Shown here: in pieces, positions 1 to 12,481 of the stretch
Layout: the number at the start of each line of letters is the position of its first letter
Numbering within the stretch: position 1 is the stretch's first letter
Notes under the pieces: generated by a model
The model's database searches: none
Told to the model about the DNA's origin: nothing
Seen by the model: the letters and a program-made list of their open reading frames with translations, nothing else
Made by a program: the position numbers and the translations under genes
Assembly: GCA_021292165.1 (NCBI GenBank)
Contig: CM037880.1
Span: 211,434,942 to 211,498,941 of the forward strand
Source: Shinisaurus crocodilurus
Taxonomy: Eukaryota; Chordata; Lepidosauria; Squamata; Shinisauridae
Direction of reading: 5' to 3'
Length of the DNA stretch: 64,000 bases

Positions 1-2857
1 TGCAAGCTTCAATTCCAAGATTCCGAGGAAACGCATCACAATTAAGTTAGGGTGGTTCTTGGTTTTTGTTTGGGGTGTGTGTGTGTGTGTTGTAGATGTA
101 GCCTCAGACAATTAGTAAGCACACTTAAAAACCCTTCAGACATCAGTAATGCCTTGTCAACAATTCTGTTTTATTAGAAACAATAATTGCTTCAAATGGT
201 ACTCCATAGTTAACATATATAAAGATCTACTTTTCAGTTTAATGGAATAGTGGTCAATATATTTCAATCCCTGTCATGATTTAATGATTACAAGGCTTCT
301 TTTGCAGTAATAGAGCAGCCTGAAATACACAGCCAGGTATGCTATTAAGGGAAAGCAATATAAATAAATCTTCAGTGCATTCCTAAATGAGGAATTATTC
401 ATTTACAGTAAACCATGCAAGAAATCTATTTCACAATGTCAAGTAGCTACTTTAAGATATAAATCTGAAGACAGAACATTCATGCAGACCCAAAGTATCA
501 ATTAGGAAATATTAAGCTTTAGTTCTGTTACTTGATGTAAGCAATTTAGAAAGCCAAGATTTTTTTTTTCATTTGTGGAAGATACACAGCAATAATCCTG
601 CTGCTCTTCCAACATAACCGCAGCATTGTGAATAGTGTTTACAATATAAAATATAGATTTCAATGCATAATTAATTGCAGTTGTTGAACTTGCCTTCCCT
701 TTGATATCAATAAAGATATCCCATTCACTTTGTTCACTTGATTCTTATTACTAGAAGGCATTAGATGCTAGAGAAACTGAAGCTCTTCCTTGCAAAGACA
801 AAGAAGTAGTAGTACAGTTGCTCTAGAACAAACAGCAACATTCACCTTGTGTATTCATCCCTTCAGGTATCAACAAGATTCTCAAGGAATAACTGGAACT
901 AAGAAAGCTCAAAAAAAAGTTGCTGCCAGTGTTATCAACTACTTGGTAATTAACTTGCAGTTAATGATACCCAACCACATCAACTCTAAGGGTACCATAG
1001 ATGAATTCTGGGAACTGTAGTTTTGTGATGGTGGCTAGAGAGTTGCAACAGATAATTCTAAACTTCCCCGCCAAATGACAAGTCCTGGATTCTTTAGGGA
1101 AAGCTCTAACACAGTGTTTTCCAACCTTGGGTCCACAGATGTTTTTGGCCTACAACTCCTAGCATACCCCAGCCAGCGTAGCTGGGAGTTGTAGGCCAAA
1201 AACAGCTGGGGACCCAAGGTTGGAGAACACTGCTCTAACAATTAGACCAGTATGGAAAAGATACACATTTGCAGTACAACTTTTTACATTACTGTCCTCA
1301 AAGAGGATTGTGGCATGGTAAAGACCAACAAATCTATTCTGGCATAACCGTTCATGGCATATAGTTAAAGGTGCCATTGTCGTTTTTACTGCAAGACTAA
1401 CATGGCTACTCTCAGGAAAATATTTAATGTATGTCCTACATTTCAATTATAAAAATACAATACAGATCCTTGGGACATCCAACTGTTTTGCTCTCCTCCA
1501 TTGTAAACCCAGTCCATTTATTCCAGACTTCTGAGAGAGAGCAGCTGTAGTTCATTAAAGGTAGAACCCTCTCTGTCAAGAATGTGAGACATAAAAAGTG
1601 ACCAGCGTCATTTGAGAAAATTTAAGGAACCCACAAGATAATGGAAGATTATTCCTGAATAATCTGAAAGATTCCGATTACTTTATTTATTTATTTATTA
1701 TTTACATTTATTAATCGCCCATCTGGCCGGCAACCGTACTTATCATGAGAGACCTCTTGCAGTATTATTTCTCATCCCATTCCAAGGGAGAGTCCAGGAA
1801 CAGGCCTTGGGCTAACACAGTCCATCATCCACCTCACCCAGCCTTTCAAACAGGGAGACAAAAACAACCAAAACAGGAGATTCTACTACTATTCAAATGG
1901 TGGCATTTCACTGGACAGGGGGCAAAGTTCTGGGCCTGGTTCCAGATTCTCTGGTGCCTTTAGATGTAAAACACAGTGTGGAGTGTTCCTGTTCAGTTAT
2001 CCAGCAATGACACCAGTCTGGGCCAGTTCACACACTGGAGCTGGAGTTGTACATGCCTGCCACTTCCTCTTTTACTTAGCAGCCCACAATTGGCTTCTTG
2101 ATAGGTTGCTGAGTGTGACATGCGAACTGAACTATCCCCTTGGTCAATATAAGCACAGTTTTATTAAACTAGATTAAATAATGTTAAGAGCTACATTTAC
2201 TAATTCAGCTACAATATGCATTTGCCTACATATAAATCTGGGAGTTGCCACAAAAATTGCCCAATTCTGAAAGAAGTTTTTTAAAAAGTAGGGCTCAAGA
2301 GGCTGCTGACATTTCACTCCTCTTTTTGTACTTTATAGAACAAGGTAACGAGAGAATAAATACATACCTAAATAAAATAAAAATAAAATGAAGTGTGCAT
2401 TTGGCTGTATAAGTTTACTTTTAAAATGCATGTTAACAGAGCTTCTCTGTGAATATGCGGTAACGCTTACCAAATTTTTACTTATGCTTCAGGTTGGGTT
2501 GGCAGAAGGATCTCCAGATGTTATGGCCTTCAAATCTCAGAAGCCCCTGCTAGTATGACCAATGGCCAGGAATGCTGGGAGCTGAAGTCCAAAACATCTG
2601 AGATCATATAATAGAATAGCCACAATATCTGGTGGGTTCAGCCTAGGTTTTTATACAAGCAAAATGAAATTAATATTTTTTCCTGATGTCTATAAAAGCA
2701 CTGCAGTATTTCTCCTAGACACCATACTGAGAAATCTGAAAAAAAGATAATGTGAAGAGAAGCAAAACCGCTGATGATTCAGAAACAGTGGTGAATCAAG
2801 AAGAGCATGCATTGAACAAGCATTCTTTGCATTCAGAATAAGTGACACTGAACTTAC
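1..2857 (-). other. KHDRBS3: 5' part of KHDRBS3 intron 2
   Basis: This is intronic sequence after the GTAAGT donor at 2857. It is AT-rich and contains one hAT MITE (1112-1232), a short LINE tail fragment (about 1683-1740) and a degenerate MITE-like core near 2498-2605. The rest (1-1100, 1745-2490) shows nothing I recognise. The intron continues past the window, where the KH-domain exons should lie. Confidence 0.85.
1112..1232. mobile_element. Palindromic hAT MITE, copy 1
   Basis: The 121-bp element starts CAGTGTTTTCCAACCTTGG and ends with the inverted form GGAGAACACTG. The two halves are near-perfect inverted repeats that include the motif GGCCTACAACTCC. It is flanked by a perfect 8-bp duplication (ctctaaca), the hallmark of hAT integration. 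It is non-coding and lies in intron 2. Confidence 0.88.
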
Positions 2858-2976
2858 CTTGGGAAACTGTTTTACTGGAATTAATACTTTTTGTCCCAGT
2901 TTCATATTTTTGTTAATCACTACATCAATGTACTTTTCTTCTTCCTTTCCTTCCCCTTTTTGGAATTTATCGATTT
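2858..2976 (-). CDS. KHDRBS3: KHDRBS3 coding exon 2 (QUA1 region leading into the KH domain)
   Basis: The 119-bp exon lies between a TTTTTGTTACAG acceptor and an AAG|GTAAGT donor. It completes Glu30 and then encodes 39 codons, starting [19 protein letters not shown] and ending [10 protein letters not shown]. This is the end of QUA1 and the linker just before the KH (RNA-binding) domain of KHDRBS3, whose next exon would begin beyond the left edge of the window. Two residues (Asp in IDKF, Glu in GKEEE) look like conservative changes against the mammalian protein as I remember it. The exon ends on a codon boundary, so intron 2 is phase 0. The Sam68 and SLM1 paralogues share the architecture, but the exact exon 1 and exon 2 wording fits SLM2 best. 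Confidence 0.95.
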
Positions 2977-3105
2977 CTGTAACAAAAAGTATAAAACTTG
3001 GGTTTGGCATCAGTTTTCCTAAATCATTTTGAACACACATATTCTCATTTATAGAACAGATGAAGGAGTTATTTCGTCAGGGCAAGTCTGACAGTCTTTT
3101 AGGAA

Positions 3106-3262
3106 CGTAGGAAGCTTCCTTATACCAGACAGAGTATTTATCCATCCGGCCCAGTATTGTCTAGATAATATGTAGCCCTCATGATGAGTGGTCATTGATA
3201 GTCTCATTCTCCATGAATTGTTTTCACAAGCTTCTAACCATGGGAGGGGCACCAAAAACAAT
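3106..3262. repeat. Degenerate CR1/SINE-like 3' repeat
   Basis: The wording taggaagcttccttatacca, then ggcccagtattgtcta, and ctccatgaattgttttcac is shared with pieces at 42915-43085, 46480-46630 and 49490-49800. It is an old interspersed repeat common in reptiles. Confidence 0.5.
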
Positions 3263-5927
3263 GGGCAGGAAGAACAGCTACGGTATATTTCTAAAATGGT
3301 TCCATGCCAAGAACTAGTTTAACAACTCTACCTTATTTCGTGCATCACAAGCACTTTGAGTATGCATTTTGAACATTTGATTAATGTAATACATTCTTCC
3401 CACAAGGCCTATTGGATGATTTCAGAATTTATGCACTTTGGAAAATGACCCATATTGGATTGCAGTTTGTCGGCATTCACCAGCCAAATTTGCGATTAAA
3501 GGGTGTGATAGGTTGGATCCAACAGAAGGAGTTCTTCCATGACAGGAAGGGAACATGTGGATCCAGTCCAATAAAGAAATGCTTGAAATAGTGAATTCTA
3601 TCCACTTAAATTACAAACTGTGAAAAGTACTTTCTTTTGTTTGCTCTTCATCCTAAAAGGAAGGGGTTCTGTTCCTGGACCATAATTAACTGTTCCCTGA
3701 AGATATTCAGGGCTTCATTCACAGTGAAAGAGACAAGGAAATTTGTGAGTGCTCTGAACTTCACTTTTCCAAATTAGAACCAGAAGGATCAATCCCTTCC
3801 CTTTCTCAAATCCTACGTAACTCTTCAATTAATCTCAAATAGATTTTTCACTCATTTATCAAGAACTAAACCTGAACACAGTATTGCTAAGAACCTCATT
3901 AACGACAGTGATACAATGAATATTCATTACCACGAAAAGTAAATTTAGCCATCATTTGTTCTGCTTTCTCCCAGCTCTTCATTAAATTAAAAAATGCCTC
4001 TTTTTAGGCTTTGATATCTTACCTAGAACATAAAATGTTCCACATAAAAAGGGCAGGCTTAAAATAAACCCATTCTGTACCCACGGCAGTGCATTCACAA
4101 TACTTACAACGTATATGGCACATTGCCATGTTCAAAGCACTAGACATGCATTAGCTCAGTAATCCCTCTAACAAGTCTGCAAGACAGATGGGTATTATTA
4201 CCCCCACATTGCAGATTGGGGGTGAGCCACTGCAGCTAACAGAGGATGGCTTGCCTGAAGCCACTGTGAAGTACACCACTGACAGCCACACACATATTCC
4301 GCATTTCCTCCCAAAATAGACTGGGACAAGTAGATGTCCACAAAGATTTTATTGGCTACTTAACTGAGTTAGGAATTAATTGTCAAAATGGTAGCCAGAC
4401 TATTCCCCTAAAATTAAGTCACACTGCCAATTTTTACAATTGCCAATATGACTATATTTGCCAAAGAGACGTATTTTGGAAAAAGGACTAAAAATAGCTA
4501 CAAACGAATGAAGGCACATAACAAGCAAAAGTGTGAATGCCTGCTGTTCAGCTCATTATCAAGCTATTTTTGTTGTTGTTGCTGCAAGAACTGTTTCTTA
4601 AATTGATTCAGTTTCTTAAAAGTTAAATGTTCAAGCACACTCAATCGCTGTTATGCAACTGAAAATAGATCTTAGCTGTAAAGACAAGCATTTTTACTTG
4701 CTAGACTAATGATTTATCCTGTCTGGAAGTTAAATCTCAGGACCAGCTCTTCATGTTCTTGGAAGAGGTTGTTCCCAGTCATTTTTGTAACAGATAACTG
4801 AACACCTTCTTCTGGGGTGATTAGGCATATCTGCAGATTATGGCCCACCTGTATTCAGAAACTCATAGTTAAGACTATGGAGAATGTTCATCTAGATGTT
4901 AATGTGATTGTTAAAGAGAACTGAGAAGGTGCTCCTTCCACGTTTAGAAACATGGACACACACTCAAGACCTGGGGGGGGGGGGGGGGGCTGAGCACCAG
5001 CTGCCATGCTAGAGCTCTAAAATGTTCCAAAAATGGATCTAAGCAGACCGAATTGTGAGCCCACAAAGAAGAAATACATGTTTCTGAACACAGTTGTAAA
5101 ACCCTAAAACCCAAGACACACGGATAAGATATCGCAACATGGCCGCACAAACTGAAGCTGTGGTGGGAGAAAAACTCAAGGGCTAGATTCTACTCTTGAT
5201 CAAGAAGTGTAGTTTGGAGATTTCTATCACATTATCAACACCACCAGAAGAGTTGTGCAATGATATTGGACACGTTGAATATTAGTCAGTGATGTATTAC
5301 TGCTGCTACAAAGCAAGCCAACAGCAGACTAAGAATCTCAATCGCCTGCTCTATGCAGCACTGGCAAAACCTTTTATGGAATACTATGTTCTGTGCCTCA
5401 GGATATATGCTAAGGAAAGGGGTTGTTCTGAGGCAGGGGGGTGGGAGGATCCAAGCAGCAGCAGCAAAATGGTTTGCAATCACATGATATGAGGAAAGAC
5501 TAGAGGAGTTGGTCTTGTTTGTGGACCCTGTCTGCTACCAGGAGGAAGACCAACCCTAGAGCAAAGCCAGCCCTCCAGACGCTGAGGGATAATGGTTTCA
5601 AACTGTGGGCAAAGTGTCATATTATCCAGCAGTATGGGAGAAGCATTGCAGCAGATTTATGAAGGGGTGCTGTGGAACCTGCTCACTGGTAATTTAACAG
5701 GTTGTTAGATTCACTTTTGATTGGATCGGTCCAGTAGACTTGGTATTTCCCCCTGCCCCCCACCCCGATGTACATCAATGTCTCTTTACTGTAGATTCAG
5801 CAGCATGAACTACACCAAGTTCCTCTATGCAGCCATGGGGCAGGGATAGCAACATTGGCTTTTTATTATTAATTTAGGACAAACTGTGACAGAATTCTAA
5901 AAAGAAAAGGGACGGCAATAAAGAGCC
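3263..5927. other. Intronic stretch without recognisable features
   Basis: Apart from the G17 run, I see no gene, RNA or repeat I can name. Short open frames here lack any family resemblance. Confidence 0.6.
4973..4989. repeat. 17-base G homopolymer
   Basis: This is the longest of several long G or C runs in the window. Others are at 8831-8844 (C14), 24260-24273 (G14), 33774-33785 (G12), 57462-57472 (C11), 62244-62255 (G12) and 62346-62358 (G13). Exact lengths are subject to sequencing error. Confidence 0.85.
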
Positions 5928-6014
5928 TCATGTGTGACCTAGGAGTTGCAAGCTGCCCACACTTCCTTTGACTAAAGATTCCAGAGAATATTTAGTCAAA
6001 GGTTGAGTATGGAT

Positions 6015-6295
6015 TGAGTGCAGGTTGTCGTTGAACTGTGAGTTGTTACTGAAACGTGGGTTGTTGTGTTGTGTAAATGCAGTCGTGCTAACTAACCATG
6101 TTTTGTTAACCACAAACAACCCATGAAGAGAACCTAGAGTTTGTCGTTGGGCTGTGAACTGTGGGTTGTTTGTGGTTAACACGACACAAAAACCCACAGT
6201 TCGACAACACACACTCAACCTCGAGTGTGGGTTGTCGTGTTGTGTGAACCCACTCATAGTTTGGGTTCTCACTACCACAAACTATGGTACTATGA
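6015..6295. repeat. Foldback repeat rich in GTGGGTTGTYGTGTTGTGT
   Basis: The unit gtgggttgttgtgttgtgt recurs near 6056, 6162 (partial) and 6230. It also appears inverted near 6180-6210 (aacacgacac, caacacacac), and catagtttgg at 6256 pairs with caaactatgg at 6278. The region can fold into several nested hairpins. Confidence 0.6.
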
Positions 6296-6299
6296 GTGA

Positions 6300-8049
6300 T
6301 AATAATAACTTTGCCCCTTTTATTATCATTCCTGTTTTAAGAAACTATGAACCCCAGATGCTATCAAAATAACCTCTGGAGGACTGTTTCAAGTATATAG
6401 CATACTAAATTAATTGGAGATACCCAAGCCAGACCAATGAGGAAATCCAATCAGATTTTCAAGGTTGAATGAGTAGGAGGATTTGCCTTTCTTTAATCCC
6501 TAGATTATGTTCTGTGCTACTAGTAGGCTTTGTGTGCTGATGTAGTCTCCTAGCTCAGAAATAATAGATGAACATGTGATTAAGGTTTCTGATAATGCTA
6601 AGGATTAAAATCCCATGTTCCCAGACCATGGACACAATGTTTATAGTAGCCCAGAAATTCATGTCAGTGGAGGAATTATTGTATTTTATTCAGAGCACAG
6701 TAGGCTAAGCAAGGATTGTTTCCCATTGAACCCACATGACAGACCACAATATCACTGAGTGCATTAGGTAATGAAAAAGTAGACTTATTTCACTTTAATC
6801 TCAAAGTAAGAATTAATCTTTCTGTGAGAGGACCATTACTGTCAGCTTTATTACTTCTATTAATGCTGCACGCAACAAAACTTTAGGCCATATTAAAGTG
6901 ATGAGCTATAGGGTGTTGTTGTTTTTGTGCTATAGTTATTTTCATCAATACCCAAGGCCAACTGGAAAGCTCACAGATCCACATACATTGCTGGACAAAC
7001 CAAGAGTCCTTCTGCAGTTAGCTCAATCAAACATAGTTTGCATAGAACTGAGTCCTGCATTCAAAATATTCTAATTATCCGTAACAGTAAGAATTCTGTG
7101 GCTCTTCTCAAGATCCTACAGATAGGTTTATTTAACATGACAAATGCAAAGAGAGAGAGCTATACCCTTAATCTGGAGAGGATGTCATTCCAAGCAACAA
7201 TTAAAGTTTTGCTTAAGACATTAATTTCACTATTTTCAAGGTCATTATCAGAAAATAAAAATGTGCTAAGTTCTACCCACAAGCTAGTTCTGCATAAATC
7301 TACAACATAGGATGACTGCAGAAAGCCATACCGATAGGAAATTAGTTTTATAAATCTGCAATGTAAAAAGGTAATTCATGGCCAGTTACTGAGTGGGATT
7401 CAAAGAGCTGTTTAGGGATTATTAAGGGGCTTGCGGGCTAACCCAGTAATTTCTTAAAACTCCCATCAGTATCAAAAGTGCTTATAGTTTGAAGTGGAAG
7501 ACTCCTGTTTAGTGAGGAGATGGAAAAATCCTTCCCCAACCCGGTAGGCTCATACAACTAAGTTTCCACAGTTCTATGGATCCTGGCCACTGTATCTGCA
7601 GAAGCAGGAAGCACTTCCATGCCTGGTTGCTTAGGTGAATGACTGAATTGATAATCTACAGGTCAAATTTGAACCTTGCAATCTAAAGTCGCTAAATCGG
7701 ACTGGATATAATTGAGCATCCTGATTAAGGGCAGGTTCAAACTGTCAAATTCCTCCACACAGTTGTAGAAGTGGGTGTGCAAATCCAGTTCTTCCACTGG
7801 CCCTTATTCATATGACATATGTGGGCTTGACTTCCACAATGGGAAACACACATCTTAATCAGCACATAATGACACAACCCTACTTGGTACTATGGGATAT
7901 TTAGTGCTGTTTGAAGACATGTGAAATGAGAGAATCTGAGTAACTGCAAGCATCAGACTGCTTTGGACTACTCCCCCAACAGGCATTGTATGCACAGAGG
8001 TCTTGGAAGACAGGCAGGGATTTTGTTCACTTGCACTGGAGTAAAAAGG
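6300..8049. other. Intronic stretch without recognisable features
   Basis: AT-rich sequence. No coding or repeat signature was recognised. Confidence 0.55.
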
Positions 8050-8595
8050 AAGAATCATAGAATCATAGAAAAGTAGAGTTGGAAGGGGCCTACAAGGCCA
8101 TCGAGTCCAACCCCCCCTGCTCAATGCAGGAATCCAGGTCAAAGCATCCCTGACAGATGACTGTCCAGCTGCACCTTGAATGCCTCCAGAGTGGGAGAGT
8201 CCACCACCTCCCTAGGTAGTTGGTTCCATTGTCTTATTGCTCTGACAGTCAGGAAATTTTTCCTTATGTTCAGGTGGAATCTGGGTTCCTGTAACTTGAG
8301 CCCATTATTCCGTCTCCTGCAAACTGGGATGATCGAGAAGACCCTCCTCTTTTGACAACCCTTCCAAGTACTGGAAGAGTGCTATCATATCTCCCCTCAG
8401 TCTCCTCTTCTGAAGGCTAAACATGCCCAGTTCTTTCAGTCTCTCCTCATAGGGCCTTGTTTCCAGTCCCTTTATCATCCTTGTTGCCCTCTCTGAACCC
8501 TCTCCAGTTTGTCTACGTCCTTCTTAAAGTGTGGTGTCACAGAACTGGACGCAGTACTCAAGATGAGGCCTAACCAGTGCAAAGAGGGGATTTCA
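8050..8595 (-). mobile_element. CR1 LINE 3' fragment
   Basis: On the minus strand this reads as the C-terminal part of CR1 ORF2 (QRGQQG..., EERLKEL-like segments), then the 3' UTR and the CR1 signature terminus, repeated ATTCTATG at about 8052-8070. It is 5'-truncated at about 8595, as is usual for CR1, and carries frameshifts and stops. Confidence 0.88.
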
Positions 8596-9398
8596 CAGAA
8601 GTTTTGTGCTGCAGTTGGGAAAAGTAAAAGCCAGCAGGAATTGTACCTGTTACAATTAACCAAGGCAAGTTCACATTTAGATCCCTAGACCAAGAACCAG
8701 GTTCCACTTTCTAGGCACAACAGCAGCCAGATGTCTAGGATTTTCTAGCCCTCTCCATAAACCTGCTAGAAAAGTAGCCTGAGGCTAATTCAAAAGTTAT
8801 TTTTTTTGTGGGTGGTGTTGCAGAGTACAACCCCCCCCCCCCCCGAGTTTGGCACCTCACTTGGTTGACTATTTTACAAAGCAGTTAAATATTTAAAGCA
8901 GCCTTGCAGATGTGTTCCCAAACATTACTAAGGTTCAATTTTATGCCCATTTACATGGGAGTAAGCCCCACTGAACCAAGTGGGACCTACTTCTAAGTAA
9001 ACATGTTTACAATTGTGCTGTAACCTACTTGCCCATGCATGTGGGTGTTCAAAGAGGAAAGACAACTGAGATTTTTAAAAACCTACCTGTCTGTTCATCA
9101 ACATTCATTTCTTATTCGCCAGTGATCAGACAAGTACCTATTTACAAGTTTGATCTAAAGGCATTTAATTAAAAAAGGAGCAGCAACTTTTAAGGCAAAA
9201 TTTATTTCTGTTCTTTGTCAATAAAGTGCATTTGCTGTTGCCCATTGTTACCCTTTATTCCCTATGACCACCCCCAAGAAATTGTTTGACATTTTTGTCT
9301 TCATTCAAGATTTGTAAGATCATTAGGCTAAAATGGATTTAATGGCAAGGAAACACATCAGGTTAAGGTCTTTTATATGCAAGCATCCTGATCAGACA

Positions 9399-9525
9399 GA
9401 TCTGCCTTCTCCAACCTGACGTCCTCCAAAAATGTTTTGTACTACAACTCCCATCATCTCTCACCATTGGCTGGGTGAGTTGAAATCCAAAACAACTAGA
9501 GGGCCCCAGGTTGCAGAAGGCTGCA
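9399..9525. mobile_element. Degenerate hAT-type MITE
   Basis: The ends ctgccttctccaacctg and caggttgcagaaggctg are inverted repeats, and the core contains tacaactcccatcat. No convincing 8-bp duplication is left, so the boundaries are approximate. Confidence 0.55.
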
Positions 9526-10756
9526 ATAGGTCATCTATCTGATGTGGGTACTGTGCCACAAGCAGAGATCAAAATCAAGTTTCATGAATGCAATTACATC
9601 AAGACTCAAATTGGTTTAAGATGTATCACACGCTACAGGATAAGGTTAAAAACTTGAAGAGTCAGACAGTCAAGGGTGGTGGGGGGAGAGAGGAGGAAAG
9701 ACTGACATTTCCAAACCCCAATATAATGTTCAATTTGATACTAAGCGTGGCAGTAAGACACACAGATGAAATACCGTACATTCAAATGTTGAATCCTCAA
9801 CACAAACGTTGCACAGAACAAGTTCTTTAGGATGATTTTTTTTTAAGTCATGCATCAGGGACTTCTCTAGCCCAGAAGCCAGTATTGTCCACTGAGATGA
9901 TGCCTAGCAGAGCCCCCACCACTCAGTAATATCCCATGTCCAGCCAGAGTTGTCATGCTTCAGAATGAAGATCAACATACCTTAAGAACAAGATAGATGT
10001 ATGACAGATTAAAACTCAAACAGCTGGTACACTTCTGAAATACTGAATTCCTATAATAGTTCTCCTCTTCCTGCTCTCACGCTTTATTGCCAATCTTCGT
10101 GTCTTTTCTACTATGGATTCTTGCAGTTCCTTTCTATCAACTTGGGCTTCTTTGCTTTTACAGGCTAAATATCCCTTTTTTTTCAACATTCTTTCAAATC
10201 ATTCTCATTTCCTAGGGATCATCCCACTTCTCATCAAGCGTGTTTGTTAGAATTCATCCGTCTTAGACACCACAAGCTAAAAGTGATAATTCAGTGTCGT
10301 TTTTAACAGCTCTACTGGGCTCCTTCTCTCCCTGAACTATTTCCATTCCATTCCATCTGTACTACTGTGTAACTCTAAGATTGGTGCCCAAGTTTACCTT
10401 TTTCCTCCTTCACTCCTTTTTCCTTTTGTGTCACGTACCGTATTTTAGATTGTAAGCCTGCAGTCAGGGACTGTCTTGTTTTTATTTATCTTACTGTATG
10501 TATGCGGTTCTAGGATCCTTTTGGCTGAATGGTAGGGTGAAGTGCTTTACATAATAGTATTTGTTATTATCTTAATACATCCTTGAACTACTGTGCACTA
10601 TGGTCCTCCATGGCTGCATCAATCAACAACTATATTTTATTTATATACCAAATATAAATATGGAGGATAGCAGAAATAGAAAGGTATGCTTCGTTGGACC
10701 TCACTGACTTAACCTGAGTATTGAAGCTGGCTATGAAGTTCACTAGACTTTGATTA

Positions 10757-11010
10757 CAGTAATACCTTGGATTGCAAGTAACTTGGTCTGAGAGCGTTTT
10801 GCAAGACAAGCACATTTTTTTTTATAAATTTTGACTTGATAAACAAGCGACGTCTTGCAATACAAGTAGTGTAGGGATGTAACCGCTCACCTCGAGCGGG
10901 CCAAAATCAGCCCCGCTCACGCCCGCCAGAGACTCGCTTTGATATAAGAGTGTTTTGGATTACAAGCACGGTTCTGGAACGAATTATGCTTGCAATCCAA
11001 GGTATTACTG
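10757..11010. mobile_element. Pogo/Tigger-like MITE, copy 1
   Basis: The 254-bp element has ends CAGTAATACCTTGGATTGCA and TGCAATCCAAGGTATTACTG, a perfect terminal inverted repeat, flanked by TA on each side. Its middle (about 10862-10930) is GC-rich and not shared with the second copy. Confidence 0.85.
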
Positions 11011-11836
11011 TACTTGAAAATTCTGAAAATTTGACATTTTTTTACCTCTCCTCCTGGAAAGCCTGGACATGTTCTCATGCGTAACAACCAGTACTCTAGC
11101 ATGGAACAAGCCAGGGCACAGGTTGGAATCTAGAATTCCAATTCAAGCTTGGACTGGGAGATTTCCAGTGACAGAAAAAGAATGCATCCATGCTTGCAGA
11201 ATGTCAGCTATTTTTACTGGTACTGTGATGATCTGCAATGTGTCTCACACCAGTTCTCCTCCTTCCTGACACTGCCAGCAGACAGGTTACCAGTAAATGA
11301 AACAAGATTGCTTATACTGTCCCCATAGAGAATTATGCGACCTTAAGCACTATTAAGTTTCTCCCCATTTCTAGTACTCAGGCCTATGAGTATTTCTATC
11401 TCCCACATTTATGTCTGCGTGTCAGCCTAAAATATTAAGTGAAACCTTGAAATTACCAAACTTATTTATTTAATATATTTATATACTGCTGACTATATTT
11501 AAAAATATCTTTAAACAGTTTACAAGAAAATTAAATACATTAAAATACATAATATACATTAAAATAACATTAAAATACATTATACTTGCTAGAATGTTTA
11601 TATAACATTAATAAAAACATTAAAACCAATATCATAATTACAGGCAAATAGACTGGGCAGCACACTCACTCAGGGAAGGCCCGGGAAAAGAAATGGGTTT
11701 TTAGTTGGCATCTAAAGCATGCTATGGTTGGTGACTCCCAAATACCAGGGGGGGAGGTCATTCCATTGCAATAAGTTATGAGAATCAGTTTACATTTTTG
11801 TTAAATCTGAGTATTTCTCAGCCTTGAGGTTGCATA

Positions 11837-12070
11837 GGGAGCCAGTGTGGCGTAGTGGTTAGAGTGTTGGACTGGGACTCAGGAGATCTGGGTTCTAGTC
11901 CCCGATCGGCCATGAAACTCACTGGGTGACTTTGGGCCAGTCACTGACTCTCAGCCTAACCTACCTCACAGGGTTGTTGTGAGGATAAAACAGAGGAGGA
12001 GGATAAGCTGCCTTGGGTTCCTTGCAGGAAAAAAGGCGGGGTATAAATATAATAAATAAATAAATAAATA
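11837..12070 (+). mobile_element. Sauria-type tRNA-derived SINE
   Basis: The head contains a pol III A box (TGGCGTAGTGG) and B box (GGTTCTAGTCC). Next come a conserved core (ggccagtcactgactctcag) and a tail ending in AATAAATAAATA. It lies immediately 5' of the solo LTR. This structure is diagnostic of squamate genomes. Confidence 0.88.
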
Positions 12071-12110
12071 GAGAGAGCCTGACAATACATGCACTCCAGG
12101 ACCTAACCTT

Positions 12111-12332
12111 TGTTAGAAATAAGGTCCTTATTCTCCAAAAAAAGCTACACCATGGGCAGAAATCGCAAGATGGCGCCCAGAGGAATTCTCCTGGAAAGTC
12201 CCTAGCAGACCAAAATTAGTCAGCTTGCCTCGCAACAGGCAGATAAGCCAATCAGTATAAGTACACGTACACATTCTATAAGCATGTGCGCGCAGCATCC
12301 TGTATTGAAAGCTTGTTTTGATCATGGTATAT

Positions 12333-12363
<31 letters not shown>

Positions 12364-12481
12364 ACGCTTAGGCGCGGCTGTCTCTTCTGGCAAAAAGAGT
12401 CAGACTAGTACTGCAATAAACTTTGAAGACCCATCCCAGTTGTCTGGCTATTTTTATTGGAGTCCACTGTCCGGTTGGACA
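12111..12481 (+). mobile_element. Solo LTR of an endogenous retrovirus
   Basis: The 371-bp unit begins TGTTAG and ends GGACA. Flanking hexamers aacctt and aaccta match at 5 of 6. A TATA box (tatataag, about 12327-12334), a polyadenylation signal (aataaa, 12415-12420) and a following GT/T-rich stretch occur in the order expected for U3, R and U5. A (TG)n run has expanded between the TATA box and the poly(A) signal. No internal viral sequence is present, so this is a recombined solo LTR. Confidence 0.72.
12335..12363. repeat. (TG)n microsatellite inside the solo LTR
   Basis: About 29 bases of uninterrupted GT lie just downstream of the LTR TATA box, where they would push the start site away from the poly(A) signal. 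Confidence 0.9.

Noticed and set aside
11837..12070. A functional tRNA gene in the SINE head
   Set aside because: A and B boxes are present, but no cloverleaf with a plausible acceptor stem and anticodon arm is seen. The SINE core and tail follow directly.
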